Shown here piece by piece: positions 23,318 through 38,355 of a DNA stretch of 64,000 nt. Numbering within the stretch: the stretch's first letter is position 1; every line of letters begins with the position of its first letter. Source of the stretch: Cololabis saira (lineage: Eukaryota; Chordata; Actinopteri; Beloniformes; Belonidae); NCBI RefSeq assembly GCF_033807715.1, contig NC_084607.1, forward strand, positions 19,472,441 to 19,536,440, read 5' to 3'. Position numbers and translations under genes: made by a program. Below the pieces are notes generated by a model. The model did no database searches. It saw only the letters and a program-made list of their open reading frames with translations, and was not told where the DNA came from.

Positions 23318-26300
23318 TAAAAAAAAAAAAAAAAAAAAAGTCTATGTGAACCCAATGATATAGTTAAATATCTTCACATACATGTGATGATGTGATGTGT
23401 TCACTTTCCTAGAGAATGGGGAAATTTGGGGAATGGGGAATATAGTGGTTCCTAAATCTAATGCAGTGTTGCAGCTTTGTTTTTATAGTGTATTTTGTTT
23501 TCTTATTATTTTCATGTTTTACATAAATTTTTCTGACTTTTATAGACCTTTTCCAGCTTAGATAAAGTCCTGCACTGAACTCTTAGGCCAAAACCAGCAG
23601 CATGGTGTGTGCGCTGCACGTGGTGGAATATGAGGGTTTTCATTTTGGTTCCCATGTTAACCAAATAGAGCATCCACACCGGTTTTCTGACATGCACGTC
23701 TCAGCCACAGCTCAAGCTGCGCTGCAGCTGCATGTCGTCTATAGTCTTGAAGTGTTGCCTATTTTACTTCTGTGAGGTAAGTGTTAAGGAAGTACTTCTC
23801 AAAATACACGTATTTTGATGTAGTGCGACAGGTAATTATGTCCCACTACATCGGCAACAATACACCTTCCATAGTTGGTTTTACTAGGTACTATGTCACA
23901 ATTACACCAAATTATGTGCATTTGTGGCCATTAATAAGTACAAAAACCTTAGAAAACAATTGCAACTGCTGCAGCAGTGTCAAAATGTATAGGTGTGCAG
24001 TCTTAACACTGCAGCAGCACAGCATAGCACACAAAACACACCCCAAAATGCTGATGTAAAGAGAGACTGCAATAGCCACTGTTTTCAAATACTTCAACAG
24101 TGTGTTTAGGCCATGCGTGGACAGTCATCTTGGGAGAGAGGCTGAAAAGGGGGTGCATTGATATGTGGGTAAGGGGCAGCTATATGTATCTGTGTGTTAT
24201 ATTCTATTTTGTTTGTGGTTGTTATGGGAACCTGTGTTTATAGTAGGATCATGTTGCACATTAAGGTATGGGTAGTGGTGCTCATAGTGCTCAGAAATCA
24301 ACTATTCTCCATAATTGTCCTTAATAGAGACAAACATGCCAAGTTCCCTTATGCTCTCCTTTTATCTCACCATCTGCTCATATTCATTGTTCTTACACAT
24401 TCCTCCTCTCTTCAAATACTCTCTCATCATCCTTCCATCTGTCCCAGATCTCCAGTGATTGCCGAATTTGGCTCTGACAGGGGATGGGGTTTTGTGGGAA
24501 AGGCTCTCAGGTGGCTGGTGGTCCTGCCAGCCAGCCGGAATACTGTTTCATTGGCGGGGAGAATCCATTATGTCCCATGGAGAGGAAAACACCGGAGCTT
24601 TCCTGTTGGCTAGAGCCTCCGCGGACCAAACCCAAAACACAGTTTTTCCATTCTTTTGTCAGCTGACGTCTTGCATTGCTCTGTTGGCTCAGGCAAGGGA
24701 GCTCTGATTGCATGCCACTGACTGTGAAAGAGCTTTGAGTTGTGTGCTGCATGTGATAGATACGGACAGTTATAAAAAACACATAGTTAGGTGACTGATG
24801 TTGCCGATTACAATTGCAATACAAAAATACCTAGCAACATACCATAAGCTGCCAGGTTTTGATACAGTAGAGGCTTATTTTACTGCCAAACTATATTATT
24901 TTGTTATCATCAGCTCATGAAGTCATGCATGATGTAGAATTTTTTCGACTGGCTGTCATGTTTGCTCTCTCACTACACACAGCAAGCATGAACTATCCAA
25001 AGCACACCCTCACGTTACAGTATAACATCCCGATGAGAACTAAGCACAAAGATAGACCAGTATTTTCATGACCATATGTAAATCCTGGAGACCTAATGTT
25101 TAACACATCATTTACAATGTACAAGAACCTGTAACTGTCTGTCATAAGGGCTGTCAACCCCATTTATATGGGCTTCTGGCCGTGTGTTCTACTTGTATAA
25201 GGACACTGCATGACCTCTTGGGACTTGCCCATTAACACAGCAGATAGAGCAGGATTTACAAGAAAGAGGACACAAGTGTGACCCCCGCTAGGAGATCAGT
25301 GAAATAAAGCATCATATTTCTCCTTGAACAAAAATATAGATGTTGACTTAGAGATTACTTAATATTTGTAAATGTAGATATGCATCCTCTTTTTACAATT
25401 TTTTAATTTCTAAATGTTAACAAATGTCCTCTATGTTAGTGGGCTTAGTCTTGCCTATCTTTATTTTACTCTCTCTGTTTCTTTTAGTGTTACCTCCCCT
25501 GCTCTGTTGTTTTTCAGCCTTGATTCACAGCTGACACTACTGGGCAACCTTCTGGTTGGATGGCTGGTGCCTTGTCGCATTGTGGTTGTGTTGTGGTTGT
25601 GGTGCCTGGCAGTCATACAGTCAGAAATTTGTTTTATCTAAGCCCAATATGGTGTTCCAGCAAAAATGAAAATTGCTCAAAGGCACTGGAAGATGTGTGG
25701 ACATGGACCAGTTGCTCTATAGTCGACTACATGTTCTCATTGGTGAGGTTTGACATAACAATGTTGGCGCGAGGAGCTGGATTTCGGCTCATTCTTTATG
25801 CTGTACAGTTTTGACAGTCAGGCGTAATGTGCATATCTCTGTTATTGCAGACAGAAATTAGAAAATCAAGCCAGATTCAAAGTCAAGATTATTTTTTACA
25901 TCTTGATGCCGTCTGCTGTTGGCGTTATTGAATTTCCCATGCAAAGTACATCAGCTTTCTCTATAGCATGCCAGAACTGCCTCGCAGTTTGTCGCTGACG
26001 CAGTTCAGCAGATGGAGTCTCACTAAACAGCCCCCTCTCTTTATCTCACTCCTTAATTCTTGCTGTTCTCTCAGTCTGCGTACAGCTGGCTCTTTGGGCT
26101 ATCAGATGCTTTTGCAGATACGGTCTAAGCGGGTGAACTTGTATTTGAAATCAGTATCAGTACATGAACAAACTACTTCTCATCATCAGAAGGGTGAATA
26201 AGAGTATTTAGCTCGGAAGTTTGCATTTGCTTGTACTTTTTTTACATTTTAATATTAACTATTTTCCTAACTTTAGATGGAATTTAAAATAAGTTTATAT

Positions 26301-26642
26301 TTGACAGTGTAACACAGACTGAGATAACCATAGGCTGACAGCTTTGTGTGTGTCAAGGAAATATCTTGTGTGATTAGTCACTCAGTGGTTATGTAAGCTG
26401 AGCGCCACACAATTTGTTCCCCCATTAGCACTATATTATGGTGTCATCCCCTTCAGTAGTGAGTAAGATTTAAAACATTGAAGCCCTGTTTGTTTTCTGT
26501 GCTCTCTGACACTCGTTTTTGTGCGTCCCTGTTTTATGTCTTTGTCCTGCCTCACTATATTCCATTCATAATCTGTCTTCATCTTCTTAACTGACTTATC
26601 TGCCTTTCTTGGAATCTGGGGAGGATATGGAAGCCTTATAAG

Positions 26643-26825
26643 CAGAGGTGTATAATCCAGGTGCCATAAAGTAAAAACCCTGCCATGTTTCTGGATCAGC
26701 CTGTACATTTAGAACAGGGGGTTTCACGACCTACCATCTACCTGCAGAGGAGCTGGTTTAGTGATTGGTTGGAACAACTGCTGGACTGGATTTTTACTTT
26801 ATGGCACCAGGATTATACACCTCTG
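26643..26825. mobile_element. hAT-type MITE with palindromic 8-bp target duplication
   Basis: Terminal inverted repeats CAGAGGTGTATAATCC and its near complement bound a 183-bp element. Paired arms continue to ggtgccataaagtaaaaa. It is flanked on both sides by the 8-bp CTTATAAG (26635-26642 and 26826-26833), itself a palindrome. CAGAGGTG ends and 8-bp duplications are the hAT pattern. No coding capacity. Confidence 0.9.
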
Positions 26826-28262
26826 CTTATAAGCATTATTTTAAATAGGCACAATAACAGATGTCATCCTGTGTGTGTTGGCATGTTTTTTTTTTTTGCA
26901 ATTTCTTTAAGTATTGACTGTGTGGTAGTTTACTTCTTTACTTAGTTACCCTGTGCAGATAAAACGGCTTGATGGATAGTGATATAGAGTTTTTAGAGTA
27001 CACTCCTCCTCTTACATCTAGAGTTGAACATTTTACAGTACAGGTGTTCTTGCAGTTTTTTGTCTTGTTTTGTTTCTTTTGTTAGTAGTGAAGCTGAGCC
27101 ATTAGTTTACTGCTGGAGCAATGACACCGCTGTATAATTACAGGAATGAGCCAGGCAGCAGTCAAATTATGGGGTGTGTTGCATGTGTGAGAGGGCTGAG
27201 ATGGTGCTTTGATCATATCCCATTTTATAAATATTTGCAACCTTACCTTTCATTGAAGGTAATGCAAAGGTCTCATTGATGTGAAACTCAGCAGTCAAGA
27301 CATTTTATCGCATTGCTTACCTCCTTTTTTGTTTTTTAACCTTTCTGAAATGTTACCTTAACACATGTAAAAGGAGAAACAGGTGGTAAAACAAGATACA
27401 TGAAGCAGAGACTCATCTAACTAACTTATTCTTTGCTTTTCTCACACTCGCTGTCACCATGAAATGTTTGTCACAGTGCAAACGTTATACATTTAGTTGA
27501 ACTTTACAAGGTACTAGAGTGAAGCCAACATGCGGTGTGAAGTGCATAAGTGGGCATCCAATTGCTAGCATCATTACAAAGAATTATGACATTATTAGAC
27601 ACACTAGCACAAATGAATTCAAATTACAAGGCGATATAATACATGTGCATGTCAGAGTGTTTTCCCAGTGTATTTGCTCCAGGTGGGAATGTAGAGTCTG
27701 CTTAACTTGCATGTACTGTTCAGTATAGAATTGTGTTCTCATTGCTCTGTCCTCCTTCCCCATGTTGCCCCTGAAAAAAGCCTGCAAAAAACAAGCAAAT
27801 CCATGACTTTATCATCTGGATATGTCACTAGTGTGCTTTTTCATCTAGTTTACAGCACTTAAGTTTTAGGATTTCTCAATTTAAAAGTTCAAATGGAAAA
27901 ATATAAGTATGAGAATGGACTCAAGCCATCTTACTTGAATATGGCCTCAACCACAAGTTTACAGACTTGTTTTATATATACTCTATAGTTTGTCCAGGTG
28001 CACCCTCATTTGTCAACTTATCGTCTCGTCACATATCTGCAGTTAAACACCCATTGAGAGTTAGTCTTTTAATGTGGTCAGTGGAGGCACTATCTCCTGT
28101 CTAAACACATAAATCCTGCTGTGAAAGTAATTCTTATCTAACGTCCTTTTTGTACATGATATGAAATGAGACAGCTGATAGCAGAAGCCTGCATATGTGT
28201 TAATATTGGCCTGTTTTTGTATGCGTGTGTGCATGCGTGGTTAAATGACAGATTATCTCATT

Positions 28263-28304
28263 TAAAAAAAAAAAAATAAATAAAATATATATATGTGTGT
28301 GTGT
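28263..28304 (+). repeat. A-rich, AT and GT compound simple repeat
   Basis: An A run, then aataaataaa, then (AT)n, then (GT)n, in intron 4. Confidence 0.85.
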
Positions 28305-31300
28305 AACAAAGGAGAGATGAAGAGCAACAAACAGAGGAAGCACAAACTGACCCATATTCTCAGCAAGCTGCCCCTGTTTGGTATATTAGTCTAATACCGT
28401 CATACCACAACATGCTCTCTTGGGGGACAGTGCAAACACTAAAAGCCCCACTCTGTATATTCATGTAAATAGTCTGGCAGGCATGCATGAGGAAACACTG
28501 TTAATACAATTTTGAGGGATGTTTTGGCAGAGTTTGGAGTAGTCTAAAATAACATTACAGTTTGATTACAGGAGTTATTAAATCTCTTCAGGTCAGGACC
28601 TACATGCAAATGTAAACCAAGCAGATGCAGTACTTTTTCTTTGCTATGCAGCAAACTAAAGCCACAAAAACTAGTCAGTACTCAATAAGTAAAATCATTT
28701 TCTAATGTTTTCAGAAGAAAAATAAATTGTAGTAGAATTTATAGTTGAGAATGGTGAAAAGTGCTTGTGAAGAAGTGGTACATCCTCTACCGCATCTCGC
28801 CTGCTTTAATCCTCTAATTAACAAGTAGAGCAATGAGTTGATGAAGTGACTGATTAGTTGACCCCTGACCTTTAAACCCTGACCTCTGCATCTCATGCGC
28901 TAGCCCCTTGCCGATGGATGGGGAACATCTTAAGTGTACTGATACTCCAAGAGCTGCATGTGCGGGAAGAGGTGCAGAAACAATAATAAATAAATCAGTT
29001 TGGGACAGAAAACGAGCAAACATTAGCAAAGGTAAAAACACTGAACTGCCTGAGAAAGATCCATCCCGTCTTGTGCCCTAATGGATGTTTATTTAAGGCT
29101 TTGTGGGGAGACAAAGCAAGAAAGAAGATCCAAGGGAGATAGTATACTGTGTAGCCATATCAGATGAACACAGCTGTCATCTCCATATCTGATAACTCAG
29201 TAACACTAAAGTGAAGCTTTGTTCTTCAGTGGGTCAGGGTTACTATCTGAAACACAGATTTCATAATATAAAAAATAGATTAATATGAAATTTTCTGGTA
29301 AAATGTAGCAGAATAGAAACAAAAAAGTCCTGTATAAACATCCATTCCAGTGACAGCAGGTTTGTTGCTACCATGCAGCAGCCCCTAGGGGGTGTTTTTG
29401 CTACACAAAGTTGAATCACATATCAACCATCACATCATCGCTTCCTCTAAATAGGTCTCTTTTTCTGAATTGGAGTGAGTAAAGGAACAGGTGTTCAAAA
29501 TTTTGGTGCTCATATTTTGAGTCAGGTGACCTTTTGCGGACTGTCCTTCCAGCCAGCATACACTTCAGGGTAAACAGGATGCAGATGCCCTGAATGGCAG
29601 ATTAGATGTTTGTCTGTGATACTTCTTTCACTCAGATTCTTTCTTTTAGTTTCAAGGATGACTATTGAGGAAGTGTTCTGTTATCTGCGTAGTATTTCAG
29701 CTGGCTTTTGGGCGTTTTATGTGTCCTTTCCTCTTTTTGAGAGGGCCTGCTTCTGTGTTCATCTGAAAGACTAGTGTCTGTGATTTGTTTATTTTTATAG
29801 CAGGCTGTGCAATAACAGTGTGCAGGAACAAATTAACAGGTCTGTGTTGCGTGCTGTTTAGTCTATTTATCTGTTTCCTGTACTGACTTTCTGTGTGTTC
29901 TCGTCCTTGTTTTTCCTGAGAGGTTGGTGGTCCTCCCTTTTCCCCCTTTATTTAATTCACTACTTTTCTCTGTCTTTCCTTCTTTATATTCCCATCTTTC
30001 CCCTTTCACATTTACATCCTCACTCAAAAGCAGTCCCTCCCCCACATTCATGTTTAGTCTTCTATCTCTGTCCCCTGCATGGCTTTGTGCTGCTGCCACA
30101 ATGCCAGAGGCCAGGCAGAGAGGTCAGTCACCACAGGAGAGCTGCAGGCCTGACTGAACCTCAACCATCCCCACTACCATCCAGCGCAGAGCACAGTGCA
30201 CATAAACCAGAACTATTCCTTCTTATTTCATCTCAGCTTCAGCTTTGATAACATTACATGAATGTCCATGTAAACCACAGGGCACATCTGTAAGAAGTCT
30301 ATATTAGCTAGACTGTACCTTTGCATGCTAGCATTCATAATCACACATGCGGCTTCGCAAGTGCATTCACATATGTAGAAGCACACACTAACATTGAAGT
30401 ATTCGCAAAGATAACATTTATCATTGCTTATACCCTGTTCTGTGCTTCAACCTATCCTGCTCTGCTTCTTCTGTCCCTTTGCCATCCTTCTCAATCCCAC
30501 ACACCATCCCTTTGCCATCAAATCATTAGAAAGTACTGAGAAATACTAGCATTGGTGTCTGGGGTCATTTAAAAAGGCTGGATTACCTCTGAAAGAACTC
30601 CAAAGTATGTTTTTTTCAAGTATGATTTATGTCTGTCCTTTCTGCTGCTTATACCATCAGTGTGAGAGTGTGTGCATTTGTTATTCTATTTTTTTGCGTG
30701 CATTTGTGTCTGTTTGTGTACTTGTGAGTAGATGCAGTTTTGCTTTTAGGTGCACAGGTGGTGTTCAAGACAGTATAATAATAAAAACAGTGCAGAGGTC
30801 ACCTCAGTTTCTGTGAATATAATGGCCCTCAGAAATACCTGAACTGTTGAAGTGGAGGGTTCAAAGAAAGAGAAACAATGTATGAGGTGGCACCTGTGTG
30901 TTTGTGTGTGTGCGTGTCCTCATAAAGTAGTTATTAGTGACTCTTATCAGTTGCGATCGTGGGCAGCCTCACGTTTCATTTCATGTGAATGAATAATGTA
31001 GGATGAATCTGCGTGTGTAGATGACAGCAGCTTCCCAGCCAGCGTTTCCCTTTGCTGTGAGAACGTGATGTTCCTGCAACACTTCAGGGCCTTCATAGCT
31101 CAGTCAGGCCAAAAGCACGACCCACACACTGAGCACCCCACATTAGCTGGGGATGGAACATCCTAGCACCTGACAGAATCGCCTGGGTTGCCCCATGGCC
31201 TCCTATTGTATACATCACGTCTGCTTTGTCTATGCTACTGCGATAGGTTCCAGTGCACAGGCACAGACAACGGTCTTGTTATAGTGTGCTAATTCTCCCA

Positions 31301-32523
31301 TGACCTCCTCCTTGGTTTGACCGTGTCATTCTGTTTGAGTTTCATGTAGATTAGAGCCACTCGGCCCATTTCCATGCTTGATGATTATCAGTATGCTGCA
31401 TTTTCATAGCGTCATAGAGTTTGCGTTGCTGATTGTGGGCCATCATTAAATGATTTCCCTTTTCAGGTCATGGTTTCATGTAGGAGTTGTGTGACACATT
31501 CCTCTTAAAAAGGTATCCACAGTGCATTGAGGAATCTTACCATCAATATGTACATATGGCTGTAAAATCATTTTCCATCTCTAAAGAGTTGTATTAATGA
31601 GATTAGTTGCTTCTCATTTATAAGTTCTTTGCAACACTGCTTCACATAACAATGTAAAATAAACACTTCACTTCTGAAAATGATCAAAGGACAAATCAGT
31701 GTCATGTTTTCTATTTATCTCATAATCTAGTCTTTGTCGTTTTTCATTTCAATAGTCCCAAGACCGAAGACAGAACTCTTATCAGTAAGAAAATGGTCCA
31801 TCCTAGTCGGATAAAGTTTCCAGAACTTGTTGAGGTGGTAAAATGACCTTTAACCTCTCACTGCCAGAAGCCCCCCTGTGATTGAGTTTATTTTAGAAAT
31901 GCAGATTTTCAAGAAAGGGTCAGTCAGTATGAAGAAGCCTTCAAATGTTAGATAGATAAAATGCACCTATGACCTTTTAGATGAGAAGTTTTCAGAACTT
32001 ACAGCTGCTAAGGCCTGATTCCAGTGAGATGACAGCTATTGAATATCAGCTTTTTTTCCCTCTGCGTGCACCCAGTGCACTACCCTAACTACCGTTTGAT
32101 GGGGTTTAAACACACATATGTACACGCACATACATAAACCAGTGCATGCTTCTGTGGCAATTACAATGTGGTAATAAACTGACAAAATAAACCAAGCCAA
32201 GCTGCAGGGGCAAAGTATGAAACCCTAAATACATTAAGTACAGCATAAAATTTTAGTACTTCAAAAGGCATACCTCCTTCAATTCTTTCCTCTCAGTCAT
32301 ATACTTAAACATCCTTTTCTACCCCTCCTCTACCCCTGGGGTATTTTCTGAGTTCCTCCCTCTCTTTGTTTTAGCGTGTATATGTTTCAGCATGCATGTG
32401 TAATGTAGCATGTTGTGTAAACACCCCTCAGGTTTAAACCCCAACAAAGGACAATTTGTGTCCTGATCTGCTACTCAAATGCTTATCTTGTTGTAGTTCT
32501 TGTCGTCTGCGAGGTGGGAATGA

Positions 32524-32656
<133 letters not shown>

Positions 32657-34501
32657 TTGGGTGGGTGTGGGAGGAGAGGAAAAACATGCCCTCAGGATTG
32701 CGGCATTCCTTGTGATGTTTAGCGACGAGTAGACAAGTGTGTGAAAGAAGTAATGACAGGGGCATAGCTCTTGGTACCGCACACAATTTACATGGCGTTT
32801 TTATATAAATGCATAAATTTATGTGCATTTAACTTTTTCTCATTAATACATAATAAGTAATGGAGCCTGAGTGAAAAATGACGCCCCCCCCCAAAGAAAA
32901 CCCAACAAAAAACAGATTTTCTTCTTCCTACGTTGCAGTGACACATCTGCTGTAAAGACATCACAGAAGTAGAGGCTTAAACCTGTCAGCGCCTGAATCA
33001 GCTTGGCTCTTCTCCTCTCTAAGTGGAGGAAGAGCTTGCTTTTTCCTGTCCCGGGGCAAATAACAACGGTGAGAGGGGAATTAGAAAAGAAAATGTTTGA
33101 GAACTAAAACTGCGACCCAAACTGACAGCATAAGGAGAATGAGTTAAAATAACAAGGAAGGGGAAAAAAACAAAAAAAAAAACACTTGTAAAGTTAAGCA
33201 TCGGTGCAACGACCTAATTACTATACAGCAAAAATGTGAGAAAGGAAGAAGAGAAAGGGAGAAGAGGAAAGGGGAGAGGCAGCAGGGTTGGGCCTGTTTG
33301 TGATGTTTTTCGGCTGACATCATGGCTGCACCAGCAGGTGGTGTGTGTTGGACCATCAGGTCAGGCTGTAAAACCATGTTGTCACACTTGCATGGGCTCA
33401 GACTAAAGTCAAAACGATTTTGTTCCTATAAGTCAGTGGTGATAAGTCAGAATTGATAAATGTGGCTTTTTCACCCTGTGAAAAAAGTATCAGAGAACAG
33501 ATTTGTTTAAGTGTAGAAAATAAACGGTATGGAGAAGAGATTTACATTTGCTTAAAAAGTGAAGTTACACATTGGATACTCCAAGAGCTATGAGGAAACA
33601 AACATAGAAATGTACTTATTCAACTATAACAGCAGGAGTGGGGCAGTTGTTCATGTAATCGCTCTCAAAAGAATTTCAGGAGCAATAATTAAATTATGAA
33701 GACAATTCAGATACTCCGAAGAGAATGACTCTTAAAGAGTGATGACTCAACACAGACATGCTGCCAAGCCCTCTTTGGCTGAAGTTTGTTTGTTACTGAC
33801 TGACGTCCTCTTTGACGGTTGCCAGGATATTATCAAACTGATATATTGGCTCATTCGAACATATGAATGAAATTTATTCTCAAGAGATGACTGCTTGGAA
33901 GAGTTTTTAAACGCTCCACATTGTTGTAGAAATTGACTATCTCTCTCTCTTTTCTTTTCTTTTTCTCTCTGCAACATACAGCAGGTCATCAAATCCATTT
34001 GGGAAGTTTAGATAAAGTTGGAGGTTCCGGCACTTGTTTTGCTTGCCCATTATCATTAGGCAGTGTGGACGCTCACATGATTATGACAGCAATTAAAATT
34101 CTTGGTGTGAATGCCCTTTACACAATGATTCCAAGGTAATAAAAGGGTATAAATATGTAACTTGAAAGATTCCAGGTAGGCTTACAGACATACAATGAGA
34201 ATACTGTCAGAGTGAGATATTTGTTCTTCTACCCTGTAATACATCCTCATTTCTCCTCACATCCCTCTATAAACTGCTCTCTGTTTCTCACTCTTCATCC
34301 CCAGGGCGTTCCTTTCTTCCTTTGCCATGTGCTGCCTCTCACCTCCCTGATGCCAACATAAATATGTACACTTTTGTGTTTGTGCAGGAAAAGTTTGAAG
34401 TTTGCTTCAAGCAGTTGAGATTAGATTGTAATCTTCATGCATTTTTCATAATGCGCTGTTATAGCTGTTGGAAAAATGTTGGATGAAAAAATGTGTAAGC
34501 A

Positions 34502-34633
<132 letters not shown>

Positions 34634-34784
34634 TGGTATTCACCGACAATTCAATTCTGTTGTCAACACAGTCTTGACTGTTTAAGTCACTGTTACTGCA
34701 GTTACCAGGATTGCTCAAGAGTATGATGTATGTACAGTATGCATGTAAGCATGTAGCATTTTATCATGATTATTATCATAATAA

Positions 34785-35125
34785 TTATGAGGCAGTAGCT
34801 TGGTGGTTGACACTGCTGTGTCCCAGTAGGAAGGTTCCTGCTTTGACTCTCAGCGGGGGTTTGCATGTTGTCCCCATGCTTGCGTGGGTTTTCTCTGGGT
34901 GTTCCGGCTTCCTTCCACAGTGCAAAGGCACGAACATCAGTTTAATTGTTGATTCCAAACTGCAGTGAACGAGAGCACATGGGGTTGTTTGCTGTTTGTC
35001 GATATGTGACTCTGTGAGGGACTCATGATCCATCCAGGGTGTGGTCTGTCTTTCCTCTGAAGAGGCCGGGGACAGGCTCCCGTAGACCCCTGTGAGCTTG
35101 AATAGGAATACATGGGTATAGATGG
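34785..35125 (+). repeat. Common fish dispersed repeat, plus-strand copy
   Basis: The copy includes ggcagtagcttggtggttga, then gtttgcatgttgtccccatg, gggttttctctgggtgttcc, ggcttccttccaca and a tail gggacaggctcccg, all wording of a very common teleost repeat. A second, opposite copy lies at 61420-61705. The family name is not asserted. Confidence 0.75.
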
Positions 35126-38100
35126 ATATTATTAATATTATTACCATTGGAGACTGAGGTTTGACATCTTTCTCTGTATTCTGTATTATAGATGGCGTTT
35201 TTCTTTTTTGTTCTGTAAGTAAAATCTATCATTTGTAACATTTTGCTTATTTTAAAGTCAGAAGGACCAGATTTGAGAAAGTCTAAATGATAAACATTTT
35301 AGACTCTGCCTTAGACGTCTCCCTCTGTCAGGTGGTCTGGTCATTGCAGTAGGTGTTAATGACAGATTCCTTCCCTAGGTTTTAGCAGAAGTCTATAGGT
35401 CACATAGATCACCTGCATGAATGCTTAGGCCCTGAGGTGGTTTAGTCCTGCAGTGCACACACTGAGACACACGTCTACACTTAAAAGCAACAGGATGCAT
35501 CCAGGTTTACACCCCTTATAAACCAACAAGAGCCAGGTGTGTGGCTTTAATACGGTGTGCTCCCATGCCTTCTGCTAGTTTCAAATACAACTGCCAACAT
35601 TTAATTACATACTTACTGAACCTCCTGAGACCTCTGCATATGTGAACGTGACCCTCATTAGATCTTTGAGACAAAAATATCCGTCCAATTCACTCTTAAA
35701 TCCTATTAAGAATTTAAAAAAAGTCTCCATTGTTTGTTAAAACCAAAGAATGCCAAGTGGGTCTTGGAGCTTATAGTGTTTATCAGACTGGCGTTTTAGA
35801 GTACTAAAGACCAAATCCAAAGGCACCAGAGGGAAAAGAGCAGTTTAGCTTTTGAAAAGTGAAGTTTGTCTTTGTCCCTGGCTGGCTTGAGCGGCCTCTC
35901 GCGTCTGTTTACCAAATAGTTAGACCGTTAAACTCTCAATTTCTTCCTGTAAACTCTGAGAACCACCTCTTGTTGAATGGTGTCCGTGCATGTGTGTATA
36001 ATCAACTTTTGGGAAAATGTAACTGTTTTAGTTTGTAGTGTATTAGGGCTGTTATTTGATCTTTTTCCCCACCTTTGCACATTACCATCCAGAACTAATT
36101 GGGTCGTATTTGGCGCCTTCTGCAAGTCATTCTGTAGCTGTTGTGTTATGACGCATCTTGCCATTTCTATTTTCCAATGTAAGCACTATTATTTTTTAAA
36201 ACCTGCAAAAAACTGCAGGCTTGATTTGGGGATTGTGGAGTGTTTTGACGATGTACGACAAGCCTAAACCTAAGAAGGAGTGTACGTTTAGAGTCTGAAG
36301 GCCAATATGAAGATATAAGCAGCAGCTGGCTTGCATTTCTTTTCCATTCTTGTCTATTTTCTTCACCCAATCATTCTGTTCATGGTTACAAAGGCTGAAA
36401 CCCAAACATAGACTCTCATACCCTACAGTTTAGCATAACCAAAAGCCTAAAATTCAACTGAGAACTGACTTACTTTGAGACAAAATATTACTCAACACAC
36501 TATTGTCCCGCCTCACATTGTCCTACTGTTTTATTTATTCCAGTGTGAAGGGCACGTGCCAAGAGCTTTTATGTCATAAATATCCTCCCTGAAAGCTTCA
36601 TTGCTTTATAATTATTTCTCCCCCAGCCCCCCCCTTTCTCTCTGTCTCTGGCTCTCACTCTGTCATGATGTTGCCTGCTGTCGTTGGTGTGTGCAGGTCT
36701 GTCTCCATGAGAGTACTCCAGTGCATGTACTTGCTTGAATAGTTCAGCAATTTCAGAGATAATAAGCCTACCATATTGTGTCTTCACAAAACAGCCTAGT
36801 GAGGTGAGCCGGTTGTTCCATGTGAGTAACTTTGGCCTGTTCTGTGCAACTTTAAACACTGGACATAAAGCTTCACAGCAGTTAGTTAGCCTCGTAAAGT
36901 TGTTTTCCAGCTGACTATCATCTTAGGCTTAACAGCTCTTTTTACTCGTCAGTGGAAATCTAATTCCTGTTCGCTTGTGTATAATTGTGATTTACGTACT
37001 GCTTTCAGTATTGTGCCGCTTAATTAAAGCAGGGGAAAAAAATCAGTACACATGTTAATTCTAAGTATAACAACATGCCGCCTAAAGTTTTTGAATGCTG
37101 AATGTGAAGAGTCCTCAAAAAAAAAAAAGCAGTGTAGAGTGACGCTGCAGCCAGCAGGCATCCTGAAAACATTTCAGCTGCATTTCTGTCGCGCAGTCAT
37201 TGATTCATCTGCAACTTAGTCACTGCAAATCAACGGAAACAGTTTTTATTTTTCACAGGTGTTGTACGTTAGATCACTTTGTGCGTACATTTGGTGTCCT
37301 TGGCCATCACTTTTATCAAGGAATTGTTTAGACTGTCAAACAAAGACTATTGTTTTGATTTACCAAAATAAGCAGTCTGAATTACAACAACTCCAGCAGT
37401 GAAAATTAATCCTTCAAGCCCTTATGGCATGAACGCTTTGCCAGCCAAACCAGTGGCACGTTGCTGCCAAGTTGAGACAGAACTTGGAGAGCTGGGAGGT
37501 TCCTGCATGCGGTACAGTTGTTGATTATCCTGTGTATTTCAAAACCTCTTCTACCGAGACAGAGTGAGCATTCTGGATGGGCTCCTCTTTAAAGTGTTGT
37601 GTAACTCAGCATTCTGCGGCCCATTAAGAAACACAAAGACATGGCAGCAGGCCGCTCTGTTAAAGAGCCCTTTGGTGTTAATGGTGTAATAGCAGTGCTT
37701 TGTGTTGATTTAGTAATGTAAATATAAGATGATCACTGCTGAGCAAATAAACAGTTCTGCTGGAAGAGACATTAAGAGGTGGGAGGTGAGGGTGCCACTG
37801 CCAGGCTGCAAGCACAGCAAGGAATCCAGCCACAACAAACAAGCTTGATTTCTTGTTATCAATGACTTAAATCCTGCAATGGTTTGAGAACGATAAGCTG
37901 CTGCACCTCGGTTTTGCATTTGAGAAAGACTGAAAGAGTCATTCATACACAAATATACACAGTATATAAAAATCCCAAAACAACATGAGGTGATTTGCAT
38001 TTTAATTATGACTGTATAGTTTCATTTAAAAATATTGTTTCATAATAAGTGCAAGGGAATTATGTAAAAATGCTTCTTGCTTCAAGTGTCAGTTTCAATT

Positions 38101-38355
38101 ATAGCGCCACCTTTGAGTTCATCTTATTCACATCATACATGTGATACATGTTTATTTTTTAATTTATGTTCCCTTGTGCAGGCGCCCCCTTTTTCACTCA
38201 TTCGCTAAAGGATTTCATTGCCTCTGTGTCTCTCTATCTGTCTCTGTCAGAACAGCACGTCCATTGTTAGTGGGCCTGCTCTGCCTTTTCATAAGGTCAG
38301 CAGGGCTACAGGTAGCGGAAAGGACGAGATTAATCACTCCATCTAGGACACATGC

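Noticed and set aside
24194..24613. 139-codon frame in intron 4 in a GC-richer stretch
   Set aside because: No domain is recognisable and overlapping frames of similar length exist; the block at 24430-24660 could be conserved non-coding DNA but I cannot test that.
31092..31140. tRNA-like string ggccttcatagctcagtcaggc (and a similar one near 53633)
   Set aside because: There is a box A-like part but no convincing box B or cloverleaf; at most an old SINE remnant.
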